From: Bacillota bacterium
GTDB taxonomy: Bacteria; Bacillota; Clostridia; Lachnospirales; Lachnospiraceae
Assembly (NCBI GenBank): GCA_023414355.1
Contig: JAEZOB010000023.1
Location: 62,001-126,000, forward strand
DNA length: 64,000 nt
Reading direction: 5' to 3'
The notes below the pieces were generated by a model that saw only the letters and a program-made list of their open reading frames with translations, had not been told where the DNA came from and did not search any database. How positions within the stretch are numbered: the stretch's first letter is position 1; each line of letters opens with the position of its first letter. Of the stretch, positions 25,827 through 34,244 are shown one piece after another. The position numbers and the translations under genes were made by a program.

Positions 25827-27230
25827 TTATTCTTTTCCGTTCCAACAGTAGGTACAGAGCTTACAAGGTTCGATACCGACCGATTCAATCATATCATCCA
25901 GACGGTGGAAGCGTAGGGAGGTAAAGTTCAGCTGCTGTCTGATCTTTTCAATCATACTGCTATACCGCTCGGAATCGGGATTGGCATACTCCTGTAATAT
26001 CTCTTCAGTAACCTCTCCTTCCTCCTGTTTGATGACACGCCTGGTAATGAGGTCAAGCACGGAGGAGGAACGGGAAAAGTTTAAGTATTTACAACCAAAC
26101 AGCAGAGGAGGACAAGCCGGACGGATATGGACCTCCTTGGCTCCGCTTTGATACAGGAATTCTGTGGTTTCACGAAGCTGTGTGCCACGGACGATGGAAT
26201 CATCAATCAGCAACAAGCTTTTATCTCTAATCAGATCATGTACGGGAATCAGCTTCATCTTGGCGATCAGATTTCTCTGGCTTTGTATGGTAGGCATGAA
26301 GGAACGTGGCCAGGTGGGAGTATATTTAATAAAAGGTCTTGAGAATGGGATACCAGAAGCGTTGGCATAACCGATTGCATGGGCAGTACCGGAATCCGGC
26401 ACACCGGCAACGATGTCAGGGCGGACATGATCCCTCTTGGCGAGCAGTGCACCACAGTTATAACGCATCTTCTCAACACTGACTCCCTCATAGGAGGAAG
26501 ACGGATAGCCATAGTAGACCCATAGGAAGGTACAGATCTTCATCTCGGTTCCGGGTAGAACCAGAGTGGTAACTGCCTCGGGAGTCACGACTACGATTTC
26601 TCCGGGTCCGAGTTCTTTATAATCTACATAACCCAAATTCAGATAAGCAAAGCTTTCAAAGGAGATACAGAAGGCATCATCCTTTTTACCAATGACAGTG
26701 GGAGTTCTTCCGTACTTGTCTCTCGCGGCATAGATACCCTTGGGAGTCATCAGCAAAATGGTGATGGAACCCTCGACCAGCTCCTGGGCATACTGCAGAC
26801 CCTCGACGAGATTATCCTTCTGATTGATGAGTGCAGCCACAAGCTCCGTGGCATTGATGTCTCCGCCGCTCATTTCGAGAAAATGTGTATTTCCATGGGT
26901 AAAGATTTCATTCACGATTGCTTCTGTATTGTTGATCTTACCGACTGTCGTAATGGCATAAGTACCATGATGGGAACGCACAATCAGCGGCTGGGATTCA
27001 TAATCTGAGATACAACCCAGTCCAAGATGGCCTTCCATTTTATTGACATCCTTTTCGAATTTTGTCCGGAAGGGAGAATTCTCGATATTGTGGATTGCCC
27101 GGTCAAAGCCATTGGAACCGTAGACAGCCATTCCTCCCCTTCTTGTACCCAGGTGTGAATGATAATCTGTTCCAAAGAATAAATCAAAAACGCAATAAGA
27201 TTTTGAAGCTACTGCAAAAAATCCGCCCAT
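25827..27230 (-). CDS. PurF-like amidophosphoribosyltransferase without Ntn cysteine
   Basis: A 467-residue PurF paralogue. The class II glutaminase domain (about 1-230) is present but starts MGGFF where PurF has MCG, so the N-terminal nucleophile cysteine after Met is gone. GGAGG is seven bases before this ATG, so the start is firm. The phosphoribosyltransferase domain keeps the PRPP motif LLLIDDSIVRGTQ (about 335). C-terminal cysteines CKLCTYC remain, as in iron-sulfur PurF. It may use ammonia, partner with another glutaminase, or do something else. No purine genes are nearby, which suggests a paralogue rather than the biosynthetic purF. Recognised from other Lachnospiraceae, function unassigned. 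Confidence 0.75.
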   Translation of the reverse strand: MGGFFAVASKSYCVFDLFFGTDYHSHLGTRRGGMAVYGSNGFDRAIHNIENSPFRTKFEKDVNKMEGHLGLGCISDYESQPLIVRSHHGTYAITTVGKINNTEAIVNEIFTHGNTHFLEMSGGDINATELVAALINQKDNLVEGLQYAQELVEGSITILLMTPKGIYAARDKYGRTPTVIGKKDDAFCISFESFAYLNLGYVDYKELGPGEIVVVTPEAVTTLVLPGTEMKICTFLWVYYGYPSSSYEGVSVEKMRYNCGALLAKRDHVRPDIVAGVPDSGTAHAIGYANASGIPFSRPFIKYTPTWPRSFMPTIQSQRNLIAKMKLIPVHDLIRDKSLLLIDDSIVRGTQLRETTEFLYQSGAKEVHIRPACPPLLFGCKYLNFSRSSSVLDLITRRVIKQEEGEVTEEILQEYANPDSERYSSMIEKIRQQLNFTSLRFHRLDDMIESVGIEPCKLCTYCWNGKE

Positions 27231-27677
27231 CTGAATTCCTCCGATTTCCTCATAATTCTATAAAAATCATATCTTAAGAAAATCATAGTACATCCCTATT
27301 TTCTTGTAAACGACTCCAATCATTATTAATTCTAATCTTATTTATCACAATACCATATAAAGCAAATATCACGAAAATGGCGAGTACAGGAGTAAATTCT
27401 AGTTCTATGAATTTTAAGGGATGCGGACATTTTCTTGGAGTTAACTTGCCAGCCCCAGACTACATCTGTTGGAGAGATATTGCTAGAATTTGGTTTTTCA
27501 CTTCACGGGGCATTGCCGTAATTTGGTTTTGGTTTTTGGTTTTTTATTGTATGGACTATGGAAAGCTTACTTAACATTATTTTGTTTTTCATGGAAAGTA
27601 TACTTGACATGGAATGGGTGATATGTTATATTGTTCGTGGAAAGTATACTTTACATCGTTTGAAATGAGGAATGTGG
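27231..27677 (+). other. gap with the XRE control region
   Basis: The first 300 bases show no ORF with a ribosome site. The right side (27557-27656) carries the triple operator listed separately. Confidence 0.4.
27557..27656 (+). promoter_or_regulatory. promoter with three copies of an operator
   Basis: TTGACA (27604-27609) and TATATT (27627-27632) have a 17-base spacer. Three related 21-base sites of the form TGGAAAGTATACTTnACAT lie at 27557-27577, 27590-27610 and 27636-27656; the second overlaps the -35 and the third the transcription start. The palindromic centre AGTATACT fits an XRE dimer, so autorepression is likely. Confidence 0.75.
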
Positions 27678-27887
27678 ATGAAGAATAAACTGGAAGAGAT
27701 AAGGAAGCAAAGAGGGCTGAAACAAGAGGATCTCGCGGAGATTTTGGAGGTCTCCAGGCAGACCATAGGCTCGCTGGAAAATGGACGCTATAATCCCTCG
27801 ATCACCCTTGCGTTTAAGCTGGCACGATATTTTAACTTAAGTATTGAAGAAATATTTATTTATGAGGAGGAAGAAGAGAATGATTAA
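27678..27887 (+). CDS. XRE-family repressor
   Basis: A 69-residue helix-turn-helix protein of the Cro/XRE type (IRKQRGLKQEDLAEILEVSRQTIGSLENGRYNPSITLAFKLARYF), with a glutamate-rich tail. ATG 27678 is eight bases after GAGG, so it is preferred over ATG 27672. It overlaps the next gene by eight bases and controls, by inference, the promoter with three operators upstream. Short XRE plus small membrane protein pairs are common in Firmicutes. Confidence 0.85.
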   Translation: MKNKLEEIRKQRGLKQEDLAEILEVSRQTIGSLENGRYNPSITLAFKLARYFNLSIEEIFIYEEEEEND

Positions 27888-28299
27888 AACAAAAAGGAGC
27901 TATATCCAGATCGTCATAGGTGCGATTCTGCTAATTGTTATGGCGGTCTATCTGCAGCTGCCAGATCCGAAGGGCAGTATTGTAGGAGTGCTGCTTGGCG
28001 TGGGAATATCCTTCGCACTCAGCGGGATTCTAAGTATGATTATATTGAAAATAGAAGGAAAGTCACCTGTAAAGATGAAACAGTCTGAGATTGAGCGAAA
28101 GGACGAACGAAATATCAGCATCCGAAACAGGGCGAAAGCAAAGGCAAGTGATTACAGCTGCTGGCTGTTTATGGTAATTGCCTATCTGAATATACTGATT
28201 GATGGTCCTTTGTGGCTGACACTGGTTATCGTAGGCGCATTTGTACTGCATTACCTGATGGTTTTATTCTTCCTCGGAAAGTATTCCAAGGAAATGTAA
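27880..28299 (+). CDS. small membrane protein paired with XRE repressor
   Basis: A 139-residue protein with four membrane segments arranged as two hairpins around a basic middle loop (EIERKDERNISIRNRAKAK). That DER-type loop is seen in DUF2178/DUF3796-like proteins encoded next to XRE regulators. ATG 27880 follows GGAGGAAGAAGAG. It is translationally coupled to the repressor. Function unknown; a membrane-linked sensor or immunity-like protein is possible. Confidence 0.65.
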   Translation: MIKTKRSYIQIVIGAILLIVMAVYLQLPDPKGSIVGVLLGVGISFALSGILSMIILKIEGKSPVKMKQSEIERKDERNISIRNRAKAKASDYSCWLFMVIAYLNILIDGPLWLTLVIVGAFVLHYLMVLFFLGKYSKEM

Positions 28300-28305
28300 G
28301 GCTTC

Positions 28306-29037
28306 TTATATCCATCCCCCGTCGAGACCGATAATTTGCCCGGTAAGATATTCGTTTTTGTAGGCCAGGTGATATACCAAATCGGCCACCTCTTCTGCGC
28401 GGCCGAGTCGGCTGGCGGGGATTTCATCAATCAGACTCATAAGCTCGGCATCCTCGAGCCATTGATTCATTTCTGTATCGATGGCACCACAGGCAACTGC
28501 ATTGACCTGGATGTTACTTGGGGCAAGTTCTTTGGCAAGCGCCTTCGTGAAAGCATTCATACCGCCCTTGGAGGCGGAATAGGCCACTTCACAGGAGGCT
28601 CCGGAATTACCCCAGACGGAGGAAATGTTAATGATCTTGCCGGATTTATTCTTTACCATATCCGGAACCGCAAGGGAGCAGCAGTTATATACCGAGGTCA
28701 GATTGGTCGTGATGACCCGGTTCCAATCCTCCGGTGTCATATCAGTGAATAATCCTATATAGGAAATGCCGGCATTATTCACGAGCACATCTACCTGCCC
28801 ATACAGCTTCTTAATCTGATGGAATAATTCTTTTGCCGAAGCGATATCCCCCATATCTCCAAGATAGGCATGGCAGGATACCTGATAGCTTTCAATTTCT
28901 GCTTTCGTCTTCAGTAGGGCTTCCTCGTTATGAGCACAGTTGATAACGACGTGATAGCCTTTTTTTGCGAATTTAACCGCGATTGCTTTTCCTATCCCTC
29001 TTGAGGAGCCGGTTACCAGTACTGTCTTTTTATTCAT
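28306..29037 (-). CDS. SDR reductase, probable EF-P 5-aminopentanone reductase type
   Basis: A 243-residue short-chain dehydrogenase with the TGxxxGIG cofactor motif (VTGSSRGIGKAIA), NNAG (about 92) and the catalytic Ser/Tyr/Lys in NISSVWGNSGASCEVAYSASKGG. The GASCEVxYSxxKG variant and the NQW(L) helix resemble the YmfI-type enzymes that reduce 5-aminopentanone on elongation factor P, rather than FabG; that is recognition, not proof. Cytosolic, NADPH-dependent. A minus-strand promoter candidate is a TATAAT box about 110 bases upstream. Confidence 0.75.
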   Translation of the reverse strand: MNKKTVLVTGSSRGIGKAIAVKFAKKGYHVVINCAHNEEALLKTKAEIESYQVSCHAYLGDMGDIASAKELFHQIKKLYGQVDVLVNNAGISYIGLFTDMTPEDWNRVITTNLTSVYNCCSLAVPDMVKNKSGKIINISSVWGNSGASCEVAYSASKGGMNAFTKALAKELAPSNIQVNAVACGAIDTEMNQWLEDAELMSLIDEIPASRLGRAEEVADLVYHLAYKNEYLTGQIIGLDGGWI

Positions 29038-29172
29038 GGATCTCTCCCTTCTGTCGCTACTGCGGCCTAAGTATACTTCGTTTCTGAACTCGGACGGTGC
29101 ACTTGTATTAGTATGTGAGTCAATTCTTTCACTTATTATTATATCACAGTAGAGGTTTTAGATAAAGACACA

Positions 29173-29201
29173 TTGATAAACAACCCTTCCTATGATAGAA
29201 T
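29173..29201 (+). promoter_or_regulatory. sigma-A promoter before the LCP-like gene
   Basis: TTGATA (29173-29178) and TAGAAT (29196-29201) with a 17-base spacer. Confidence 0.55.
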
Positions 29202-29257
29202 GTTACTGTTCTCATATGAAAGTGATACAAGAGATGATTTCTGCTTCGCGTAGCGAA

Positions 29258-29312
29258 TTTGCATGCAGAAATCTATCGTTACTGTGAATGGAATGAACAG
29301 TAACGATAGAAT
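29258..29312. repeat. dispersed hairpin, family B, copy 1
   Basis: A TTTGCATGCAGAAATC prefix is followed by a perfect 14-bp stem (TCTATCGTTACTGT at 29272-29285 with its complement at 29297-29310). A second copy with the same prefix and CGTTACT/AGTAACG arms is at 51814-51867. Here it lies in the leader of the LCP-like gene. Confidence 0.65.
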
Positions 29313-29335
29313 AACCTTTAGCGAGGGGTGATCAT

Positions 29336-30295
29336 TTGACAAGTCCAAAAAGACAGAAAAAGAAAACTGCAAAGAGTATGCTAATCAAAGGATTTTTACA
29401 ATCCTTTTTTATTGTCACGATTTTGCTTGGTGCAGCGGCAGTGGGTTATCAGACTACACTGAAGCTCTGGTCCGTCACGGAGAAGGAACCAGTGATTGTG
29501 GAGCCGACCCCGACTCCGGAGCCGATCACTATTCCAAGCGTGGACGAGGTCTCGAAGAACCTGATTTACTGTTACGATAAGGAGGATCATCGGATCAGCA
29601 GGCTGCTGCTTGAAGTGTTCAATTGTCAGCGTAAGGAACTGGCTTATCTTACAATTCCGCTCGACACGCAGCTGACGATGTCTGATACCCTGTATCGCAA
29701 GCTGGTCGTCATCAATCCGGAGATGCCTCAGATTATTAAATTATCTTCGATTGCAAAATATATGGATGAGAAAGCCATCTTTGATTACGGTGTTGTGATG
29801 ACGGAAGAGCTCCTTGGAATAGATATCAGTTACTATACGGTAATTCCGGACGATATATTTACGGAAATTTTTGAGGAGCGGGTTGTTCCCGGCGGTACCA
29901 GTGTAGCAGATTTCCTGCCTGAGGAAGAGAGACCTGAGAAAGAGAGGCCTGAGGAAGAGAAGCCCGTGGAAGCCCAGCCCTCGGTGACTGTGACAGAAGA
30001 GGCCAATGAGGAGGAAATACAATCCGACCCTACACAGGTCTTTGCTGAACAATATATTGAGAAGATCAGAGGTTTGGATACGAAGGTTAAAATCGAGACT
30101 TATCTTGAGGAGCTGTATCCAAAGCTTACTTCGAATTTACCTCTACAGGATAAAATCAATTATATAGAAAGCTACAGCGAACTGACGGCAGAACACGTCA
30201 TCTTCCTGAGACTGGCAGGGGAAGAACGCAACAGCGGCTTTACGGTGGATCTGCTGAAAGCGTCCATACAGCTTCAGGAATTGACCGGAGAATAA
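29336..30295 (+). CDS. membrane-anchored LCP-like protein
   Basis: A 319-residue protein with one N-terminal membrane span (about 16-42), a proline-rich linker (EPTPTPEPITIP) and a domain reminiscent of the LytR-CpsA-Psr fold (HRISRLLLEVFNCQRKELAYLTIPLDTQL, about 85-115). The arginine-rich pyrophosphate-binding pattern of true LCP ligases is not obvious, so it may be a non-catalytic relative. A Glu/Pro-rich segment (EEERPEKERPEEEKPV, about 198-215) joins it to a helical tail. TTG 29336 follows GAGG. It would face the cell wall. Confidence 0.55.
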   Translation: MTSPKRQKKKTAKSMLIKGFLQSFFIVTILLGAAAVGYQTTLKLWSVTEKEPVIVEPTPTPEPITIPSVDEVSKNLIYCYDKEDHRISRLLLEVFNCQRKELAYLTIPLDTQLTMSDTLYRKLVVINPEMPQIIKLSSIAKYMDEKAIFDYGVVMTEELLGIDISYYTVIPDDIFTEIFEERVVPGGTSVADFLPEEERPEKERPEEEKPVEAQPSVTVTEEANEEEIQSDPTQVFAEQYIEKIRGLDTKVKIETYLEELYPKLTSNLPLQDKINYIESYSELTAEHVIFLRLAGEERNSGFTVDLLKASIQLQELTGE

Positions 30296-30494
30296 AGCAT
30301 ACAACAGAAAACAGTAGCCGACAGTGAATAATTACCATAGTTATGAGGATTATAAAATTAACAGCAAATGCTGTATCATCTAAAGAATACGCACCCCGGC
30401 GGATCGATGTTATAGTATCGGTGATCTGAGTAATGCATCCTAGCCTGCCCGGGTGAACTATATAAAAGTATTGATTAAGGAAATGAGGTTAAGT

Positions 30495-31379
30495 ATGCCG
30501 ACAAGAAAGGTTTATAATAAGAACATTCTAATACTTCGTAAATACATGGCGATTTTGACAGGCTCCTTCCTGATGGCGATCGGAGTAAATCTGATCTATG
30601 AGCCGATGCAGCTGGTAACAGGCGGTGTATCAGGCCTGGCAATCGTAGTAAAATATCTCACAAGAACGGTAATTGACGGTGGATTCCCGATCTGGCTCTT
30701 TACAGCACTCTGCAACATACCGTTGTTTTTACTGGCCATTAAATCAAGGGGCGTCCGGTTCTTATTTACCTCTCTGTTCGGTACCTTTGCCTTTTCCCTT
30801 GCATTGGCGGTCATACCGATTTATGATCTTCAACTGAAGGACTATCTGCTGGCGTCGATCATGGGTGGAGCCATCAGCGGTGTGGGAATCGGTCTGGTCT
30901 TTTCGGTACAGGCTTCCACGGGTGGAACGGATCTGCTGGCGACCCTGCTGCATTTTAAAAATAAGCATATCTCGGTCCCCCAGATACTGATCGTCATCGA
31001 TGGTGCCATCATCATAGTCGGTGCTTTAATCTTTGGTCTGGGCAACGCACTTTATGCATTGATTGCCGTGTTCGTCACGACCAAGGTGTCAGACAGCATT
31101 TTGGAGGGTCTGAAATTTTCCAAGATGGCTTATATCATTTCGGATGATTATAGCGAAATCGCACATGCAATTATGCACCATATGGACCGCGGTGTGACTG
31201 GAGTGAATGCCACCGGAATGTATTCCAATCGGGATAAGAAAATGTTGTTTTGTGTAGTTTCTAACAAAGAAATTGTTAAAATCATAGAGATCTCTAAGCG
31301 AATTGACCCAAAGTGCTTTGTCATAGTAAGTGATGTCAGAGAGGTAATGGGAGAGGGTTTTATTGAATATAGACAGTAA
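30495..31379 (+). CDS. YitT-family membrane protein
   Basis: A 294-residue protein with five to six N-terminal membrane segments bearing the family signature GVNLIYEPMQLVTGGVSGLAIV and a C-terminal cytosolic DUF2179 domain (about 215-294). YitT proteins are common in Firmicutes and suspected to be transporters; the substrate is not agreed. ATG 30495 is chosen since GAGG lies six bases before it; an in-frame ATG at 30483 and upstream GTG are weaker. Monocistronic. Confidence 0.8.
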   Translation: MPTRKVYNKNILILRKYMAILTGSFLMAIGVNLIYEPMQLVTGGVSGLAIVVKYLTRTVIDGGFPIWLFTALCNIPLFLLAIKSRGVRFLFTSLFGTFAFSLALAVIPIYDLQLKDYLLASIMGGAISGVGIGLVFSVQASTGGTDLLATLLHFKNKHISVPQILIVIDGAIIIVGALIFGLGNALYALIAVFVTTKVSDSILEGLKFSKMAYIISDDYSEIAHAIMHHMDRGVTGVNATGMYSNRDKKMLFCVVSNKEIVKIIEISKRIDPKCFVIVSDVREVMGEGFIEYRQ

Positions 31380-31567
31380 ATTAAGCCAATATTCAGCGGA
31401 TTATCGGTAAATCTACTTTTTTTAAATTTGAATATACAAATTATACAAAAGGGTAAAAAGTAATTTGTTAAAATGGGATATGGTTAATGCTTTTGAAATG
31501 GTGTATCATAAAGCCATAGTTAATCGTACAAGAATAATGAATTGAAGAAAATGTAGGAGGATATAAA

Positions 31568-32683
31568 ATGGCAAGTTTATCATTAAAAAACATAACAAAG
31601 CAGTATCCTAACGGAGTTATCGCTGTTAAAGATTTCAACCTTGAGATAGCTGATAGAGAGTTCATCATCTTCGTAGGACCTTCTGGCTGTGGTAAGTCCA
31701 CAACACTTCGTATGATCGCAGGTCTTGAAGAGATTTCACAGGGTGAGCTGTGGATCGGAGAAAAGCTTGTTAACGATGTAGAGCCTAAGGACAGAGATAT
31801 TGCGATGGTATTCCAGAACTACGCTTTATATCCGCATATGTCAGTATATGACAATATGGCATTCGGTTTAAAGTTAAGAAAAGTACCGAAGAATGAAATC
31901 GATAAGGTAGTACATGAAGCAGCTAAAATACTTGACATTGAGCATTTATTAGATCGTAAGCCGAAGGCTCTTTCCGGTGGTCAGAGACAGCGTGTTGCTA
32001 TCGGCCGTGCAATCGTACGTAGCCCTAAGGTATTCCTTTTGGATGAGCCTTTGTCCAACCTGGATGCTAAGTTAAGAGTACAGATGCGTGTTGAGCTTTC
32101 TAAGTTACATCAGGTTTTACAGACAACCTTCATCTATGTAACACATGACCAGACAGAGGCTATGACACTTGGTACCAGAATCGTTGTTATGAAGGATGGT
32201 TTCATCCAGCAGGTAGATACCCCTCAGAACTTATATGATAAGCCGAACAACTTATTCGTTGCTGGTTTCATGGGTTCACCTCAAATGAACTTCATCGATG
32301 CTACAATTGCTAAGAAGGGCTCTGATGTATTTGCTACCTTTGGAGCTAATACACTTAAGCTTCCTGAAGCAAAGGCTAAGAAGGTTATCGATGGCGGTTA
32401 TGAAGGCAAGACAGTTGTAATCGGTATCCGTCCGGAAGATATTCATGATGAAGAAGTATTCATCAACAGCTCTCCTGACAGTGTAATCGAGGCTACTGTA
32501 AGAGTATACGAGTTATTGGGTGCAGAAGTTAACTTATACTTAAATGTTGAAGAGACACTTGAGATTACTGCACGTGTTAATCCTCGTACAACAGCAAGAC
32601 CTGATGATACCTTGAAGATTGCATTTGATATGTCAAAGCTTCATGTATTTGATAAGGAAACAGATAAGGTTATCACTAACTAA
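31568..32683 (+). CDS. msmX: sugar ABC transporter ATPase, MsmX/UgpC type
   Basis: A 371-residue ATPase with Walker A GPSGCGKST (about 38), Q-loop, signature LSGGQRQR (about 135), Walker B VFLLDEPLSNLDAKLR and a C-terminal MalK-like OB-fold regulatory domain with GIRPEDI. In Firmicutes such orphan ATPases energise many carbohydrate transporters, consistent with the lack of permeases around it. AGGAGG precedes ATG 31568. Codon use is biased to highly expressed choices, and it has a strong terminator. The symbol refers to this role. Confidence 0.85.
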   Translation: MASLSLKNITKQYPNGVIAVKDFNLEIADREFIIFVGPSGCGKSTTLRMIAGLEEISQGELWIGEKLVNDVEPKDRDIAMVFQNYALYPHMSVYDNMAFGLKLRKVPKNEIDKVVHEAAKILDIEHLLDRKPKALSGGQRQRVAIGRAIVRSPKVFLLDEPLSNLDAKLRVQMRVELSKLHQVLQTTFIYVTHDQTEAMTLGTRIVVMKDGFIQQVDTPQNLYDKPNNLFVAGFMGSPQMNFIDATIAKKGSDVFATFGANTLKLPEAKAKKVIDGGYEGKTVVIGIRPEDIHDEEVFINSSPDSVIEATVRVYELLGAEVNLYLNVEETLEITARVNPRTTARPDDTLKIAFDMSKLHVFDKETDKVITN

Positions 32684-32697
32684 TTATGATATAAGCT

Positions 32698-32727
32698 CAG
32701 GGAACGCATAGCGTTCCCTGTTTTTTT
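32698..32727 (+). terminator. rho-independent terminator of the msmX-like gene
   Basis: CAGGGAACGC pairs with GCGTTCCCTG around ATA, followed by seven T. Confidence 0.9.
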
Positions 32728-32763
32728 ACATTTTAGGTGAGTTTGTCTTATAAAGTAAAAAAC

Positions 32764-32858
32764 GATCCTCTTTGGATCTGCATCGAAATAAGGCTAGCGA
32801 GCCCCACCATTAGTAGGGGTTCCCTCATTGCGGAACAATAGTTTATCTGGTGAACTAT
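32764..32858. other. run of five short stem-loops
   Basis: GATCC/GGATC, GGC/GCC, CCCC/GGGG, GTTCC/GGAAC and ATAGTT/AACTAT follow one another closely in the gap after the terminator. No ORF. They could be a small RNA or a degraded structured element. Confidence 0.35.
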
Positions 32859-32921
32859 GTTTTGTGCTTCGTATTTTGATAGAATTACACTAAAATGTTT
32901 GTGTATATTTTATGAATTTAG

Positions 32922-33018
32922 TTTACTTATGACGAATTCAATGCTAAAATATCTTTTATAACATGATAAAAAGACAAAAGGTCATGTAATCCAGCTGTTT
33001 GAACAGCTTGTCTTTTGC
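32922..33018 (+). promoter_or_regulatory. promoter and structured leader of the CdaR-type gene
   Basis: TTTACT (32922-32927), TAAAAT (32945-32950), 17-base spacer. In the leader, AGCTGTTtgAACAGCT (32993-33008) is nested within AAAAGACAA/TTGTCTTTT, and an alternative ACATG/CATGT pairing overlaps the 5' arm. Confidence 0.5.
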
Positions 33019-33080
33019 CGATTTATCTATATCAATGAATGATTATTGAATTACGAAATATAATATAAAGGAGTGAAATC

Positions 33081-34169
33081 ATGATTTCCAATCAAATACT
33101 TCAAAGCACCATAGACGGGCTAAAAGGGATTACGCGAATTGATATCTGTGTTATGGATACAGAAGGTAAGGTTCTAGCTACGACGATTGAAAATGCGGAG
33201 CAGTATGAGAGCGCGGTATTGGCTTTTGTCGCTTCTCCCGCTGATAGCCAGGCTATTTCCGGATATCAATTCTTTAAGGTGTTTGATGAACATCAGTTAG
33301 AGTATGTAATTTTGGCTAAGGGTGACAGTGAGGATGTATTCATGATTGGAAAGATTGCGTCCTTCCAGATACAGAATCTACTGGTTGCTTATAAAGAGAG
33401 ATATGATAAGGATAATTTTATTAAAAACTTATTGCTGGATAATCTGCTCTTGGTTGATATCTACAATCGTGCCAAGAAATTGCATATAGATACGGAAGCA
33501 AAGCGCGTGGTTTATATCATCGAGACAAAGTATGAGAAGGATGCCAATGCTCTTGAAACCGTAAGAAGTCTTTTCTCAGGAAAGACAAAGGACTTCATTA
33601 CTGCAGTGGATGAGAAGAATATCATTCTGGTAAAGGAAGTCAAGCAAAACGAATCCTACGAGGATTTGAATAAGACGGCTAAGGTTATCCTGGATATGCT
33701 GAATACGGAAGCGATGACGAAGGTGCATGTTGCTTACGGAACCATCGTGAGTGAGATTAAGGATGTATCCAGATCCTATAAGGAAGCTAAGATGGCGCTG
33801 GATGTCGGAAAGATTTTCTACAGTGGCAGAAATGTCGTAGCTTATAACAATCTTGGAATAGGAAGATTGATTTATCAGCTGCCGATGCCGCTCTGCAAGA
33901 TGTTTATCAAGGAGATATTTGAAGGCAAATCTCCGGATGATTTTGATGAGGAGACTCTGACTACAATTAATAAGTTCTTTGAGAACAGCCTGAATGTATC
34001 CGAGACCTCAAGACAGCTGTACATCCACCGTAATACGCTGGTTTACAGACTGGATAAATTACAAAAGAGTACCAATCTGGACCTTCGTGTATTTGAAGAT
34101 GCTATCACCTTTAAGATAGCACTGATGGTTGTAAAATACATGAAGTACATGGAGCAATTGGACTACTAA
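33081..34169 (+). CDS. CdaR/PucR-type transcriptional regulator
   Basis: A 362-residue regulator. The N-terminal part (1-105) resembles a sugar-diacid recognition domain, the middle (130-255) a degenerate GGDEF-like region, and the C-terminus (about 295-355) a PucR-type helix-turn-helix with NVSETSRQLYIHRNTLVYRLDKLQKSTNLD. This domain order is that of CdaR-family activators of carbohydrate use. Adjacency to the MsmX-like ATPase supports a sugar-related role. AAAGGAG precedes ATG 33081. Its own promoter and terminator flank it. Confidence 0.8.
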   Translation: MISNQILQSTIDGLKGITRIDICVMDTEGKVLATTIENAEQYESAVLAFVASPADSQAISGYQFFKVFDEHQLEYVILAKGDSEDVFMIGKIASFQIQNLLVAYKERYDKDNFIKNLLLDNLLLVDIYNRAKKLHIDTEAKRVVYIIETKYEKDANALETVRSLFSGKTKDFITAVDEKNIILVKEVKQNESYEDLNKTAKVILDMLNTEAMTKVHVAYGTIVSEIKDVSRSYKEAKMALDVGKIFYSGRNVVAYNNLGIGRLIYQLPMPLCKMFIKEIFEGKSPDDFDEETLTTINKFFENSLNVSETSRQLYIHRNTLVYRLDKLQKSTNLDLRVFEDAITFKIALMVVKYMKYMEQLDY

Positions 34170-34175
34170 GAATGT

Positions 34176-34202
34176 GGGCAACCTACCCGGTTGCCCGTTT
34201 TT
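34176..34202 (+). terminator. rho-independent terminator after the CdaR-type gene
   Basis: GGGCAACC (34176-34183) pairs with GGTTGCCC (34189-34196), then GTTTTT. Confidence 0.8.
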
Positions 34203-34244
34203 CACAATTTTACTTTGCCACAATGTGGAGGATTGGAGACTACG

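Noticed and set aside
27377..27574. 65-residue ORF before the XRE gene
   Set aside because: No ribosome site, biased Phe/Trp-rich end, overlaps the operator region.
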